A stretch of 64,000 nt of DNA. Origin: Sipunculus nudus. Taxonomy: Eukaryota > Annelida > Sipuncula > Golfingiida > Sipunculidae. How positions within the stretch are numbered: the first letter of the stretch is position 1; each line of letters starts with the position of its first letter. Below, in pieces: positions 10,293 to 22,085 of this stretch. The notes beneath the pieces are model-generated. The model saw only the letters and a program-made list of their open reading frames with translations. It was not told the DNA's origin and ran no database searches. The position numbers and the translations under genes were made by a program. The stretch spans positions 45,889,327 to 45,953,326 of the forward strand of contig CM049308.1 in the NCBI GenBank assembly GCA_026874595.1, in the 5' to 3' direction.

Positions 10293-12708
10293 ACAAGACC
10301 GAAAGGCCTAATGCAAACCTGTGCAATCAGATATACACCAGATATAATGCTTCAATGCTGGACCATTACTTTTCAAGTACATGTGTAACATGTATATAAA
10401 CAATGCAAGTACTAAAAATTTTGAACAAGAATCAATTACACAAACATCACTGCTGGAATTCTGGAATGGGTGCACACAAAACAAAAATAATGGTTGCTGG
10501 CACCACCAGTCTTTTATACAACGAAGCTATCAAAGATATATACATATGCCAAATATCAGACTGATATGTCAAACCCTTCCTGAGAAATAAGCAGGGACAT
10601 TCACTGTCCAAAATTATTTTAGGTGGTGCCAACAGTCTTGTACATGATACAGCTATATGATATGTATAAATATGCTCAATTTCAGGCTGATATATCAAAG
10701 TCCTCTGTAGGAATAAGCAGGCACTTACACTGTGCAAAAGTCATTGCATGTGGCCACACCTGTCTTATGAACGAGAAAGCCATCAATAACGCATAGACAG
10801 GTCAAAATATCAGGCTTATAAATCAAATTTCCTTGAGTTTGACGCACTGGGCTGACCAGGCTTAGGTGAGAAAGGCAGCTGCCCTGAGTGAACTGTGACA
10901 AATTGCAGGCTCAAGCTACTGCACTGCATCTAGCTAGACTGAGTGAACTTTTGACCTGTACCTGGCTGCACTGAGTGAACTCTTGACCTGTTGCATGATC
11001 TGACACAGTTGGCAGTATGCCAAGGCTATAAATAGAATGCAGCTACTGCATTGAGTGAACTCTTGACCTGCACCTGGCTAGACTGAGTGAACTTTTGACC
11101 TGTACCTGGCTGCACTGAGTGAACTCTTGACCTGTACATAATCTGACACAGTTGGCAGTCTGCCAAAGCTATAAATAGATCCAGGCTGAACTTTGGTGCA
11201 AAATCTGTCAAAGCTATCAAGAGAATGCAGCTACTGCACTGACTGAACTCTTGACCTATACCTGGCTGCACTTCTTCAAATCCTGGCACTGTGCCAAAGC
11301 TATTTATAGAGCTGTCATCATCTTGGCCAATGGCCAACATCAAGGCACTGCAAAATCTTTGCAATCTGCCAATGGTAAACCAAGTGCTGCCACCTGTACA
11401 CAAAAGTGGTCCCTACTTGAAATGACTTTGAATTACATTTTCCAAATACAAAATGCTTTTGAGCTGACTTTTAATAAAAAAGAAATTAGGAATATATGAC
11501 AAATTATTACAGATGCATACTGAATGCAAAATTATAATACAGATACATCTCACTGATTACAAATCCTTGAATTAAGTTGAGTATTGATACCAATTATTTA
11601 TAATCCATGTACAGCCGTCTTTATATAGCCACAGAGAGCTGTATCCCTGTGATTGTAAACATTGCCTGGCATAAGGAATATCTAAAATCATTCAATCTCC
11701 ATAATTCAGCCAAAAATCATTCATATAGAACCATTTAAGACAATTATTATAAGAATTAATGTGGGGATTATTCTAGTAAAATATTCAACAGATTGGCTTC
11801 AGTGGCATCAGTCAAAAACGTTTTGCAGGTATATTACTCATATAGGAAGATACAGCTAACTGGCTAAGTGCAGATTCCTGTAACTCAGCTAAAAAGCACT
11901 GAACCAACAACCATTTGAACAAACTTGAATTATCAACATCTGAGGATAATTAATGTGTGAGATTTAAGAATTTGGCCCAGTAGTTTTTGAGAAGAAGATC
12001 TTTGTAGCCAATGAGCTAAAATGGGCTGTTATGACATATGACTAAATTCAGCTTCCCATAACTTGGCAATAAGTCACTAAACTGAGACCATTTGAACAAA
12101 CTTCAGAAAGCACTACCCTAGGATCATTTCTGTGGGATATTAAACAATTTGGCCATATGGTTTCAGAGAAGAAGTTTTTTGTAGCCCTCAGTATGATATG
12201 GGCACTGATGACCCCTGTATAAAGAAGCCAATGCAGGTGGCGCCACCAAATTTCAGATATGACTCATGTGAACAATATTGGCATATATTTGGAGATGATA
12301 GCTCCAGCCATTTCTGAGATAGTAATTTAAGTATACTTTTTGGACAGATAACTAAGTTCAACTTCCTGTAACTCAGCCAAAAATCACCAAACTCAAACCA
12401 TTCAAACAAACTTGAGAGAGATCGTTCCAGGAATCATTTCTTTGAAATATTGGACAATTTGGCTGAACAGTTTGGGAGAAGAAGATTTTTAAAGGTTTTT
12501 TAGCTTTTTCCCTATAAAATCTAAGATAATGCAGTTAGCCAAAGAATAAGAAAAAAGTTTTTTAATGACTTAGTTTTTTCAATAATATTTTGTGATGCTA
12601 TCTCCTGCAATTTTCAAGATAGTATGGGTTATCGTACAGACGATGGATGACAGACAACGGACGCCAGACAACACCATACCATCGCATAAGCTCACATGTT
12701 CGCTTAAA
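10293..12708 (+). mobile_element. Family E element, near full length
   Basis: This is the most complete uninterrupted E copy (~2.4 kb) and my reference for the family. The 5' end is ACAAG with a damaged AGGCCT hairpin, then GCAAACCTGTGC. Next come the conserved head section, monomers with GGTGG(T/C)GCCA, the TATAAATA minisatellite (10920-11310) and the 3' monomers (one with GGTGGCGCCACC at 12238). The end is CATCGCATAAGCTCACATG and TTCGCTTAA. Confidence 0.8.
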
Positions 12709-12936
12709 TGGACAGACAGACTTGTAGACAAACAAAGCTGATAATATATGAAGTTTCAATTATTTCTTAATTTTTTTATTATATCAAATTTTTTTTAAGT
12801 TTACATCTGCAATAATACACAACTGAATATATATTTTGCTTTCAAATTTCAGACTTAAATATCTGAATTCCAAACACATACAGCATGTGAAAGTTATTTC
12901 AACAGTGCTTTTAGGAAAAATTTCATAATTAATATA
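12709..12936 (+). repeat. Degraded D-like remnant
   Basis: AT-rich sequence with a weak match to the D phrase 'ATGCTGTGAAAATTAAATC' and to the following AACAGTGCTT word near 12890-12910. It lies between the E 3' end and the TIR transposon at 12937. Nothing else was seen. Confidence 0.4.
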
Positions 12937-13071
12937 CAGCAGAACCTGTGAGGGGACACCTGTGGGATATCGGCAAAGTGTCCCTACATTGCAGGTGTCA
13001 CTTCATGAGAGGTAGGGCCAGATGCGGGTGGGAATAATTATTTCTGTATGAAGATTCATTCAAAAATTAAA

Positions 13072-14949
13072 ACAAGGGACCTATGGGTCACTGTGCTCAG
13101 CTGACGTTAACCTTGAAGGTAAAAATCTCAAATAATATCAAATGGAGATAAAGTGTAAGAGGAAGAGGTAATAAAGGCCATGGTTGGTTTATATGATTGG
13201 TTTGTATTGATGAGCAAGAAATTGTTGCAAAAAATATTTTGTGACCTGACCATGTGTTTCCTAATGTTAAAACTAAAGCATGTGAGCAGTTTGTGAACAA
13301 ATGATCTGTACTATTACCATGATCATTAGTTGGTTTTTCGATTAACTGTAGACATTTCAGTAGTTTACACATTTGTTCAATTGGATCTATTTTTTGTATA
13401 ATATATATTATTAAATATATATGTATTTTTTTAATGATATGTATACAGTTGAATTGGAGCTAATAAACAACATAAAACAGGGCAAACAAAGCCTTATCTC
13501 AAATTCTGCTGAGGCAGGAAAATAATGAACAAATGTTTGTATTAAATCCTCATTTTTTTTATCACATCAATTATTTTCTAATTTAAGTTTATATTTCTAT
13601 ACATTTCCAATTTAACATATATATCTGAATATAAAAGTTGATTCATAATTCTCAACTGCATCATCATAAATCTCAATCTTGTCAGATAACACCACATCAT
13701 GCATACAAATGTTTATTTAACTTTTAAATCTGCAAAACAATAAATATCTAAAAATAATACTTGATTTAGATTTCACAATTTTCAATTGTGTCTTTATTTA
13801 TCCATAATGTGCTTCATATTTTATAATAATTTAAGCATACTGATGGGTTCAATTATATTTGTTAAAATCATTTAAAAGAAAACTGATTTCTTTAAAAATG
13901 CTACATTACAAAACATTGCATCTTCTTGATTACACCTTGAGTTATTTTTTCAAGGAAAGTTTTTGCATATCGGAGTGGAAACAGCATTACAATTAAGGAG
14001 ATACAGTGAGAACAATAACAATTAGTGCATAACACTTGGTGGGTTGGGTTTGCGGGGGGGGGGGGGGGGGGGGGGGGGTGATTGGGGTGGTGATATGAGA
14101 AAAACTGTACACCTGTCACAGCAGGGGATCTCCCCCAGTGACTGTAACAATTTAAATCAGAAACCCTGGCATAGCTGACTTCCAGTGACCTGGAGTGGGA
14201 CCCTGCATCTGTAATCAAAGCAAGTGACTACAGAAAAAAAAATCAATAACTAGCTTAATTTTCAAGCTTTTATTTTCAAATTTCAGATTTGGACAAACTA
14301 AATATTTATGTTTATATGCTGTGAAAATTAAATCAATGGTGCTTACAGGAAAAAAACGTGCCATGGTAAAAGTTGGGCAAAATTTAAGGTACTGATTTTT
14401 TTTTAAGCTAATAACTTAAAAAATTTACAAAATTCAGATCTAATTTTTGGTAAACAATTGAATCTTAATTAAACATAGTTATATACTTGAGAAAATAGAC
14501 TCTAGTTTCAAATTTTTTCATGTTAAGTGAGTTATTATTTTTCCTGATTTTTTACAAAGTCCATTATGTTTGGGCCCATAACTTAAAGAATTTATACTTT
14601 AGAGACTTAATGTCTTGCATGTACATAAGAACTATATAGAGGAATATTTATGGTAAATATGAGGAAAAACAGATGAGTGGTTTTGATATTAGGCAGTCCT
14701 GAAGTGTGAAAATAGGATTTTAATAAAAAATTGAGGTTTTTCCTTTATTTCTCAAAGGAATGAAGTCGCTAAGACCCAGTTTTCGGCTTGGTAGGAGATC
14801 TTGGGGACATCTAACATTATGCTGAATTTTGTATTCCTAGGTCTTACGGTTTCAAAACGTGCCACATCTACGGACGGACGGACAGACGGACGGACAACAG
14901 ACAATGGACCACGACTATAGCTCAGATGACTTATAGTCAGCTGAGCTAA
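13072..14949 (+). mobile_element. Family D3 element, full length
   Basis: Complete ~1.88-kb copy, from ACAAGGGACCTATGGGTC to the hairpin at 14918-14948 and CTAA. A 25-base G-run lies at 14054-14078, and an ACGG/ACAG tract precedes the hairpin (about 14870-14900). It is inserted in the TIR transposon after an AATTAA-type A-rich site and shows no obvious target duplication. Confidence 0.85.
14054..14078 (+). repeat. Poly-G tract, 25 G
   Basis: Uninterrupted G-run inside D3. The homologous position in the D3 copy at 33464 carries 30 G (34451-34480). It could form G-quadruplex and is also a likely place for sequencing length error. Confidence 0.9.
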
Positions 14950-15223
14950 CAAAAGAATCACATACTTATAACTATATAAAAATAAAATGTTTTTTTTTTA
15001 ATCAATAATATATGAAAAAATATTTATATGGACATCTAATACAGGAAAGCAGATTTTTTTATGTCATGATTGAAAGTCTTTCAAGAGCTGGTTCATTTAT
15101 AAATACAAAATTAAATGGTGGATCATGAGAACAATTTTATAGAAATGGTAACTTTCTACTAAAATAACTTAAAAAAAAAAATTTTATTCAATAAAATATA
15201 TTTATAATATTTCTTAATCACAT

Positions 15224-15281
15224 TGTTTCTGAATAAATAAATATTTGTTTCTGAATAAATAAATATTTGTTTCTGAATAAA
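15224..15281 (+). repeat. 22-bp minisatellite, about 2.7 units
   Basis: Direct copies of TTTGTTTCTGAATAAATAAATA inside the right part of the TIR transposon. Confidence 0.85.
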
Positions 15282-15512
15282 GTCATCCCGCAAACCTCTG
15301 GTCTAGCCAAACTTGCAGGACAGGAGAATATTTGGAATGAAAGATTAGGGTGTCATTAAGATATTGCATTAATTTCATTTTTAATAAACAATTAAATTTT
15401 ATGCAACATTCTATCCACGGCGCTGAAGAGTGAATTTATGTCTTTCTAAATGAGTTTATATCTCATGTCCCTTATGTTTGGTCCGGGGGGAGGCATTCAA
15501 ATCCAGACAACT

Positions 15513-16065
15513 CAACCTCAATATTGGATGGATATCAATTTTCCACACCATAATTTTATCCCAACATTGAAATTATGACCGGATGCCACAAATTTAGCAA
15601 TGATTTAGTCAAATTAACGTTGCAGTGCCTCGGCTTCACATCAGACAGACATCCAATATGGCGGAAACGCTGGGGTGATCGGGAGCATTTGGTGGCCTTC
15701 TGTAGCTGTCACCAGCCGGTGCTACTCGCAATAAAATTTGAAGTATGTACGGTGATTTTGTCCGCTGAAATCGACTCAAATACATCGACTTTAACCTCAA
15801 TATTGGGACAGAAATAATTTTCAACTTGAAACTTTTATCTTGACACTGAGATTATGACCGGATGCCTCAAATTCAGCGATGACTTTCTCAGATTTACATT
15901 GCCATGTCTGGGCCTCAAATGAGGCGGACATTCAATATAGCAGAAACACCAAGGTATTTGGGTGCTTTCGGGGCATTTGGCTGCTGTCACCTGCCGGTGC
16001 GCCCGCAATCATATTTGGATTATTGCGCAGGCTAAGTTGTTCTTGTAAATCAACATTTTGACGTC
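15513..16065 (+). repeat. Diverged ~280-bp tandem duplication
   Basis: Two units offset by 279 bp. Matching landmarks are CCTCAATATTGG (15520s and 15799 onward), ATTATGACCGGATGCC (15572 and 15851) and CAATATGGCGGAAACGC-like text (15654, 15933). It is richer in G+C than its surroundings and lies inside the TIR element. No protein was recognised in any frame. Confidence 0.7.
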
Positions 16066-16502
16066 TTTTGCAACAGTTAGAGTTACAATTATCAAATATG
16101 CTATTGTTATTATTTTTGCAACCTTGAAATAGTGCCGCAAGTTTGCCATGCTTATATGCCGGAAAAAGACTCGGGTCAACTACTGTTGATGCAGATTGGT
16201 CAAGTCAGTCATGTGATAGGGAATTCCCACGATTTACATAATATCTATGAATGAATCTATATACGAGCCATTCATGGCGTGCACAAAGCGTTCTGCAGAG
16301 CGTAACTGGGGCCGCTGATAAATCAGACTCGGGTGTCTGTTCATGACAGGATTTTGGGCAAAACAGGACTGTCCCTGTCCACATTTAGCAGGTCTCTCAT
16401 GACAGGGCAATTTTAATGAGAAATGGGTTGAGACATTGGCTAAGTGTCCGTACATGGAAGGTGTTCGCTTATCCTGGTGTCCCCTCACTGCAGGTTCTGG
16501 TG

Positions 16503-17269
16503 TATATATTTAATGATAACGGAGAGATGATGGACACAGCTGACCACTTTGTTTCATTCTCCTAAGGGAAGAATATATTTCAATAAGATCTTAATTTTTT
16601 CTCATCCTATTTTTTTAATTAAATAAATTTTACACATTTGCAATAAAATTAATGTCCAAGTGCACAGGAATCAATGGCAGTAGAAGGGAGGGGGGGCTGG
16701 AGAGATGGTGGGATTAACAACACTTCTGCATATACATACAGGGAAAACCAAGCCTGATCTCCAATTCAGCTGAGGCAGGAAAATAATGAACAAATGTTTG
16801 TATTTGATCCTCAATTTTTATCAGATTTTGTTATTATAAGTTTATATATCTATACATATCCAATATAACAAATATATCTGAATGTAAAGTTTATTCATAA
16901 TTCTAAATTGCATCATCATAAATCTCAATCTTGTCAGAAAACACCACATCATGCATACAATTGTTTATTTATTTTTACCACAAAAATATATCTTTTAAAT
17001 TTGTAAAACAATAAATATCTAAAAAAAAATACTTGATTCAGATTTCACAATTTTAAATTGTGCCTTTATTTATCCATAATTTGCTTCATATTTTATAAAT
17101 TTAAGCATACTAATGGGTTTTAATTATATTTTTAAAAATCATATCAAAGAAAATTGATTTCTTTAAAAATACTACATTAAGTTAACACAACATGGCATCT
17201 TCTGGATTACACCTTAAATTACTTTTTCACGGAAAGTTTTTATATATTGGGAGTGGAAACAGCATTACA
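16503..17269 (+). mobile_element. Family D3 element, internal fragment
   Basis: Sequence resumes after the TIR transposon and matches D3 interiors: the GCTGAGGCAGGAAAATAATG word and the GGAAACAGCATTACAA word just before the B insertion. It continues at 17721-17869, 18908-18934 and 28335-28401 between later insertions. Confidence 0.65.
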
Positions 17270-17720
17270 ACTAGACATTTCTTGGCACCGCAGGTGCCAG
17301 AGTATCCCCAGACATAGTACGCCCCCCTCCCCTTTAAGAATAGGCCCCAATTTTTAGCAGCATATACTGACACTTGGCAAGCAATTATTGTTTCTTCCAT
17401 CTATCAATCCACAATCTTTTTGAAGATGCTGGTCCTGTGACCTTGACCTTTTGGCACATCACAAGGCTATCCAAAATCTTCTGTCACCTTGATTTGGGAT
17501 CAATCCATGCAAACGATCTGGAGATATTTAAGAGTTTGTGTGTTATTTTCAGCAGAAATGGACCTATTAAAGGTCAAGGTCACTCTCTTAGCAAAGGTCA
17601 TGACCCCATTATAAATAGGCTTCGTCCCCTTACCTATATCTATACAAATGTAAAGTTTGAAAAAGATCAGTGAAATATTTTTTGAGTTATCCCACTCGCT
17701 AGGTTTTCTGCAGCGGCGGC
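17270..17720 (+). mobile_element. Family B element, short, 3' truncated
   Basis: 5' end ACTAGACATTTCT, hairpin TGGCACC-GCA-GGTGCCA (17283-17299), then GTATCCCCAGAC, the inverse of the family's 3' end. It carries less than one core monomer and stops in a short CGG run; D3 sequence resumes there (AGTGACCTGGAGTG), so the terminal hairpin is deleted. In D3 reference copies the insertion point reads CATTACAA^TTAAGG. Confidence 0.8.
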
Positions 17721-17869
17721 AGTGACCTGGAGTGACACCCTGCATCTGGACAAAGCAAATGACTACAATAGAACCTCAAGAAAAAAATTCAATAACTAGC
17801 CTAATTTTCATGCTTTTATTTTCAAATTTCAGATTTAAACAAATTAAATACTTATGTTTACATGCTGTG
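17721..17869 (+). mobile_element. Family D3 fragment between B and C insertions
   Basis: Matches D3 reference copies from the phrase AGTGACCTGGAGTG to CATGCTGTG. Joining this to 18908 onward restores the uninterrupted D3 text around TGCTGTGAAAATTAAATC. Confidence 0.75.
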
Positions 17870-18907
17870 ACTAGATGTGTCAGAACGCCACGAATGCCCC
17901 CGCCTGGGGCAAATTAGAAACATTTGTTAAATTTTGTAAAAAATTTTTAAGTTCGGGAGGTGTCGTATGGTCAAAAGTAGGTCAACAAGGGAAAAATGCA
18001 AACTTGATCTGTAACGGGTCATTATCAAGCGACACACCAAAAATCAGGCCAGTATCTGCAGGCATTGTGAAAAAAAGTCCATACATGTGCATTTTTCAAA
18101 AAAAATTTCTGTCTTTCATGAAATTTTCTATGTTCAGGATCTCTGTCATATGGTCAAAAATAGGTCAACTGGGATGAAACGCAAACTCGATCTGTAACTA
18201 GTCATTATCTGCCCACACACCCAAAATCAGGCCAATATCTGCAGGCATTGCGAAAAAAAGTATACATGTGTATTTGTCATGAAAATTTCTATTTTTCATG
18301 AAATTTTCTAAGTTTAGGAGCGGTAAAACGGTCAAAAGTAGGTCAACCAGGACAAAACGCAAACTCTATCTATAACTGGTCATTATCTGCCCACACACCA
18401 AAAATCTGGCCAATATCTGCAGGCATCGTGAAAAAAAGTCTGTACATGTGTATTTGTCATGAACATTTATATTTTTCATGAAATTTTCTATGTTCAAGAG
18501 CCGTAAAACGGTCAAAAGTAGGTCAACCAGGAAGAAACACAAACTCGATCTGTAACTGGTCAATATCTGCCCACACACCAAAAATCAGGCCAATTTCTGC
18601 AGGCACTGCGAAAAAAAGTCCGCACATGTGTATTTGTCATGAAAATTTCTATTTTTCATGAAATTTTCTAAGTTAAGGAGCCGTAAAACAGTCAAAAGTA
18701 GGTCAATCAGGACGAAACGCGAACTCGATCTGTAACTGGTCATTATCTGCCAACACACGAAAAATCAGGCCAATATCTGCAGGCATTATGAAAAAAAGTC
18801 CGTACAACTGTTTGATTTCAGAATGACGGAATGACAGAATGACTGAAGGACGGAAGGACGGACATGGGTAAAACTATATGCCCTGGCCACTCTGTGGCGG
18901 GGGCATA
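17870..18907 (+). mobile_element. Family C element, full length
   Basis: It begins ACTAGATG; GAATGCCCCCGCCTGGGGCA follows shortly, a hairpin whose first part is the inverse of the 3' end. About five ~180-bp monomers follow (18060-18800), with GGTCAAAAGTAGGTCAACC and TATCTGCAGGCATT. Then come an ACGG-type tract and the 3' hairpin (18879-18905), ending GGCGGGGGCATA. Removing it restores the D3 sequence exactly, with no target duplication. Confidence 0.85.
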
Positions 18908-18934
18908 AAAATTAAATCAATAGTAATTACAGGA
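18908..18934 (+). mobile_element. Family D3 fragment between C and D2
   Basis: A 27-bp remainder of the host D3 (AAAATTAAATCAATAG, then ATTACAGGA). The D3 text continues at 28335 after the D2 element, in the expected A-run followed by GTGCCATGGTCAAAG. Confidence 0.75.
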
Positions 18935-19134
18935 ACAAGGGACCCATGGGTCACGGCACTCACCTGTTATTTATGATAAAACTAGACATTTCTTGGCACC
19001 ACAGGTGCCAGAGTATCCCCAGACATAGTAGGGCCCCCCCCCTACAAGAACAGACCCCCATTTTTAGCAGCATATACTGACACTTGGCATATTTATTGTT
19101 TCTTCCATCTAACAATCGACAATCTTGTTGAAGA

Positions 19135-21262
19135 TGTTGGTCCTGTGACCTTGATCTTTATTAAAGATGTGTCCAGTGACCTTGACCTTTGACCTCATAA
19201 CCCCAAAATCAATTTGGGTCTTGCTTTTCCAATGGGACATATGCAAGTCAAGTTTGAAATCTATACATCAATAAAAGAAGGAATTATCATCCAGAAACTT
19301 ATTTTTGGACAGATGGCTACTGTGACCTTCACCTTTGACCTTGTGACCTCAAAATTGATAGTGTTCTTCCTCTCTTGGCAGGAGAACTATATGTGCAAGA
19401 TGAAAGATATGAGATGAAATGTTTGGCTGAAAATGCATCCACATCTTTTTAAAGACGTGTCCTGTGACCTTGACCTTTGACCTCATGACCCCGAAATCAA
19501 TTTTAGTCTTACTTTTCCAATGGGACATATACAAGTCAAGTTTGAAATCCATACATCAATAAAAGCAGGAATTATCATCCAGAAACTAATTTTTGGACAT
19601 ATGGCTCCTGTGACCTTCACCTTTGACCTTGTGACCTCTAAATTGATAGGGTCCTCCTCTCTTGGCAGGTGAACTATATGTGCAAGATGAAAGATCTGAG
19701 ATGAATTGTTTGGCTGAAAATGCATCCACAATCTTTTTAAAGAGGTTTCCTGTGACCTTGACCTTTGACACCAAAATTAATTCGTGTCTTGCTTGTCTAA
19801 TGGGACATATATAAGTCAAGTTTGAAATCCATACATCAATAAAAGCAGGAATTATCATCCAGAAACTAATTTTTGGACAGATGGCTCCTGTGACCTTCAC
19901 CTTTGACCTTGTGACCTCAAAATTGATAGGGTTCTTCCACTCTTGGCAGGTGAACTATATGTGTAAGATGAAAGATCTGAGATGAATTGTTTGGCTGAAA
20001 ATGCATCCACAATCTTTTTAAAGAGGTTTCCTGTGACCTTGACCTTTGACCTCATGACCCCAAAATCAATTCGGGTCTTGCTTTTCTAATGGGTCAATAA
20101 CAAAGCCAAGTTTAAGATCCATACATCAATAAAAGCAGGAATTATCATCCAGAAACTAATTTTTGGACAGATGGCTCCTGTGACCTTCACCTTTGACCTT
20201 GTGACCTCAAAATTGATAGGGTTCTTCCTCTCTTGGCAGGTGAACTATATGTGCAAGATGAAAGATCTGAGATGAAATGTTTGGCTGAAAATGCATCCAC
20301 AATCTTTTTAAAGATGTGTCCTGTGACCTTGACCTTTGACCTCATGACCCCAAAATCAATTTGGGTCTTGCTTTTCCAATGGGACAAATATAAGCCAAGT
20401 TTGAAATCCATACATCAATAAAAGCAGGAATTATCATCCAGAAACTAATTTTTGGACATATGGCTCCTGTGACCTTCACCTTTGACCTTGTGACCTCAAA
20501 ATTGATAGGGGTCTTCCACTCTTGGCAGGTGAACTATATGTGCAAGATGAAAGATCTGAGATGAATTGTTTGGCAGAAAATGCATCCACAATATTTTTAA
20601 AGAGGTTTCCTGTGACCTTGACCTTTGACCTCATGACCCCAAATTCAATTCAGGTCTTGCTTTTCTAATGGGTCAAATACAAGTCAAGTTTGAAATCCAT
20701 ACATCAATAAAAGCAGGAATTATCATCCAGAAACTAATTTTTGGACAGATGGCTCCTGTGACCTTCACCTTTGACCTTGTGACCTCAAAATTGATAGGGG
20801 TCTTCCACTCTTGGCAGGTGAACTATATGTGCAAGATGAAAGATCTGAGATGAATTGTTTGGCTGAAAATGCATCCACAATCTTTTTAAAGAGGTTTCCT
20901 GTGACCTTGACCTTTGACCTCATGACCCCAAAATCAATTTGGGTCTTGCTTTTCCAATGGGTCAAATAAAAGGCAAGTTTGAAATCCATATATCAATAAA
21001 AGAAGGAATTATCATCCAGAAACTAATTTTTGGACAGATGGTTCCTGTGACCTTCACCTTTGACCTTGTGACCTCAAAATTGATAGGGGTCTTCCTCTAT
21101 TGGCAGATGACTTATATGTGCAAGATGAAAGGTCTAAGATGAAATGTTTGGCTGAAAATGCATCCACAATCTTTTTAAAGATGTGTCCTGTGACCTTGAC
21201 CTTTGACCTAATGACCCCAAAATCAATTTGGGTCTTGCTTTTTCAATGGGACATATATAAGT
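19135..21262 (+). repeat. B-family tandem array, ~289-bp monomers
   Basis: About seven direct units, spaced 278-290 bp by the landmark CCTGTGACCTTGACC (19462, 19750, 20029, 20319, 20608, 20898, 21187). Each has two TGACC-rich boxes: TGACCTTGACCTTTGACCTC and CACCTTTGACCTTGTGACC. The array resumes at 24853 after the hAT-like insertion. Short open frames recur with the period and are by-products of it. Confidence 0.9.
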
Positions 21263-21272
21263 CAGACATGGG

Positions 21273-21418
21273 GTAATAGTAATAAGTAATAGTAATAGAC
21301 TATTACAGCTTTTTCCATGTAATAGTAATAGTAATAGTAATAGACTCAAAAATTTGAGCTGTAATAGTAATAGAAATAGAAACAGAAGACAAAGTAATAG
21401 AGTAATACATATTACTTT
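21273..21418 (+). repeat. (TAATAG)n subterminal array, left
   Basis: Interrupted TAATAG hexamers directly inside the left terminal repeat of the hAT-like element. GACTATTACAG (about 21298) is the counterpart of the right end's CTGTAATAGAC. Confidence 0.9.
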
Positions 21419-22085
21419 CTATTACTTCCTGTAAGCCCCTTTATCATGAAGCATATCAACAAATAATGCTGAACATACTAGGTTCTTGTCCAGTAATTGC
21501 CCAGGATGTGCCTATTGTTGAGGCAGGCATGGGCCAGCTGCCCCATTGCTGGTGACCACCAGTGCTAATTACACAAGGGTACTGGACAGAGTAGGTCACA
21601 GCCAAATAAGTTACCTGGCATAATCTGACCATGGATTAGTAAACCATGGATAAACAGAGGCATGTTTGAGGTTAAGAGACAGATTAATAGTGTATTATTA
21701 TTGTGACATGTACATCTTATCTCACATCCATCAATCCATATGCATATTCTGAAATGTACCTAGATTTGTTTTTCACAAGCCAGTTTGCATTTTAATCATT
21801 CAGAATGCAATAACACACATTCAAGAAAATATAATATGGAACCAGATACAGTGCAACCTAAAATGTTCATGATAAGCTTATGGTGTTTTCACTACCAATA
21901 ACGTACTGAAGCCTACAATGCTTTAAACCAGTATAACAATCACTTGGGTAAAGTCATACTGCAGGCATGTGTATTATCTAGTTAATTTATATACATATCC
22001 TTTTTTAAAATTAAAAAAAAAATATTTTTATACTTGTTGGTTATTTCATTGTACCAATTTTGCAGACCTTCATTCAGTATCTAAA
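21419..22085. other. hAT-like element interior, left part
   Basis: About 670 bp with no match elsewhere in the window and no recognised protein motif. It contains GCCCATTGCTGG-type G+C-richer text around 21520-21560, and becomes AT-rich towards the A insertion. Confidence 0.5.

Larger units (their letters stand above)
12937..16502. mobile_element. TIR DNA transposon, non-autonomous, split by a D3 element
   Basis: The left end begins CAGCAGAACCTG...TGAGGGGACACC; the right end, read in reverse, begins CACCAGAACCTGCAGTGAGGGGACACC with a 3-base insertion. TATA flanks both ends (12933-12936 and 16503-16506), consistent with a TA or TATA target duplication. Without the D3 insertion (13072-14949) the element is about 1.7 kb. 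It holds a 22-bp minisatellite and a ~280-bp tandem duplication, but no transposase reading frame. TA flanks suggest a Tc1/mariner-like or related superfamily; the superfamily is uncertain. Confidence 0.7.

Noticed and set aside
11026-11403. 125-codon minus-strand frame
   Set aside because: It is a by-product of the E minisatellite, whose unit length keeps one frame open; similar frames appear in other E copies.
18981-19010. Possible classical Helitron 5' end
   Set aside because: Classical Helitrons start TC and end CTRR. D, E and G end CTAA but start ACAAGG or ACTAGA, and A, B and C lack CTRR, so Helentron-like is the better fit.
20233-21142. Series of similar ~60-75 codon frames
   Set aside because: They recur with the 289-bp period of the B array and appear on both strands, so they are periodic artefacts.
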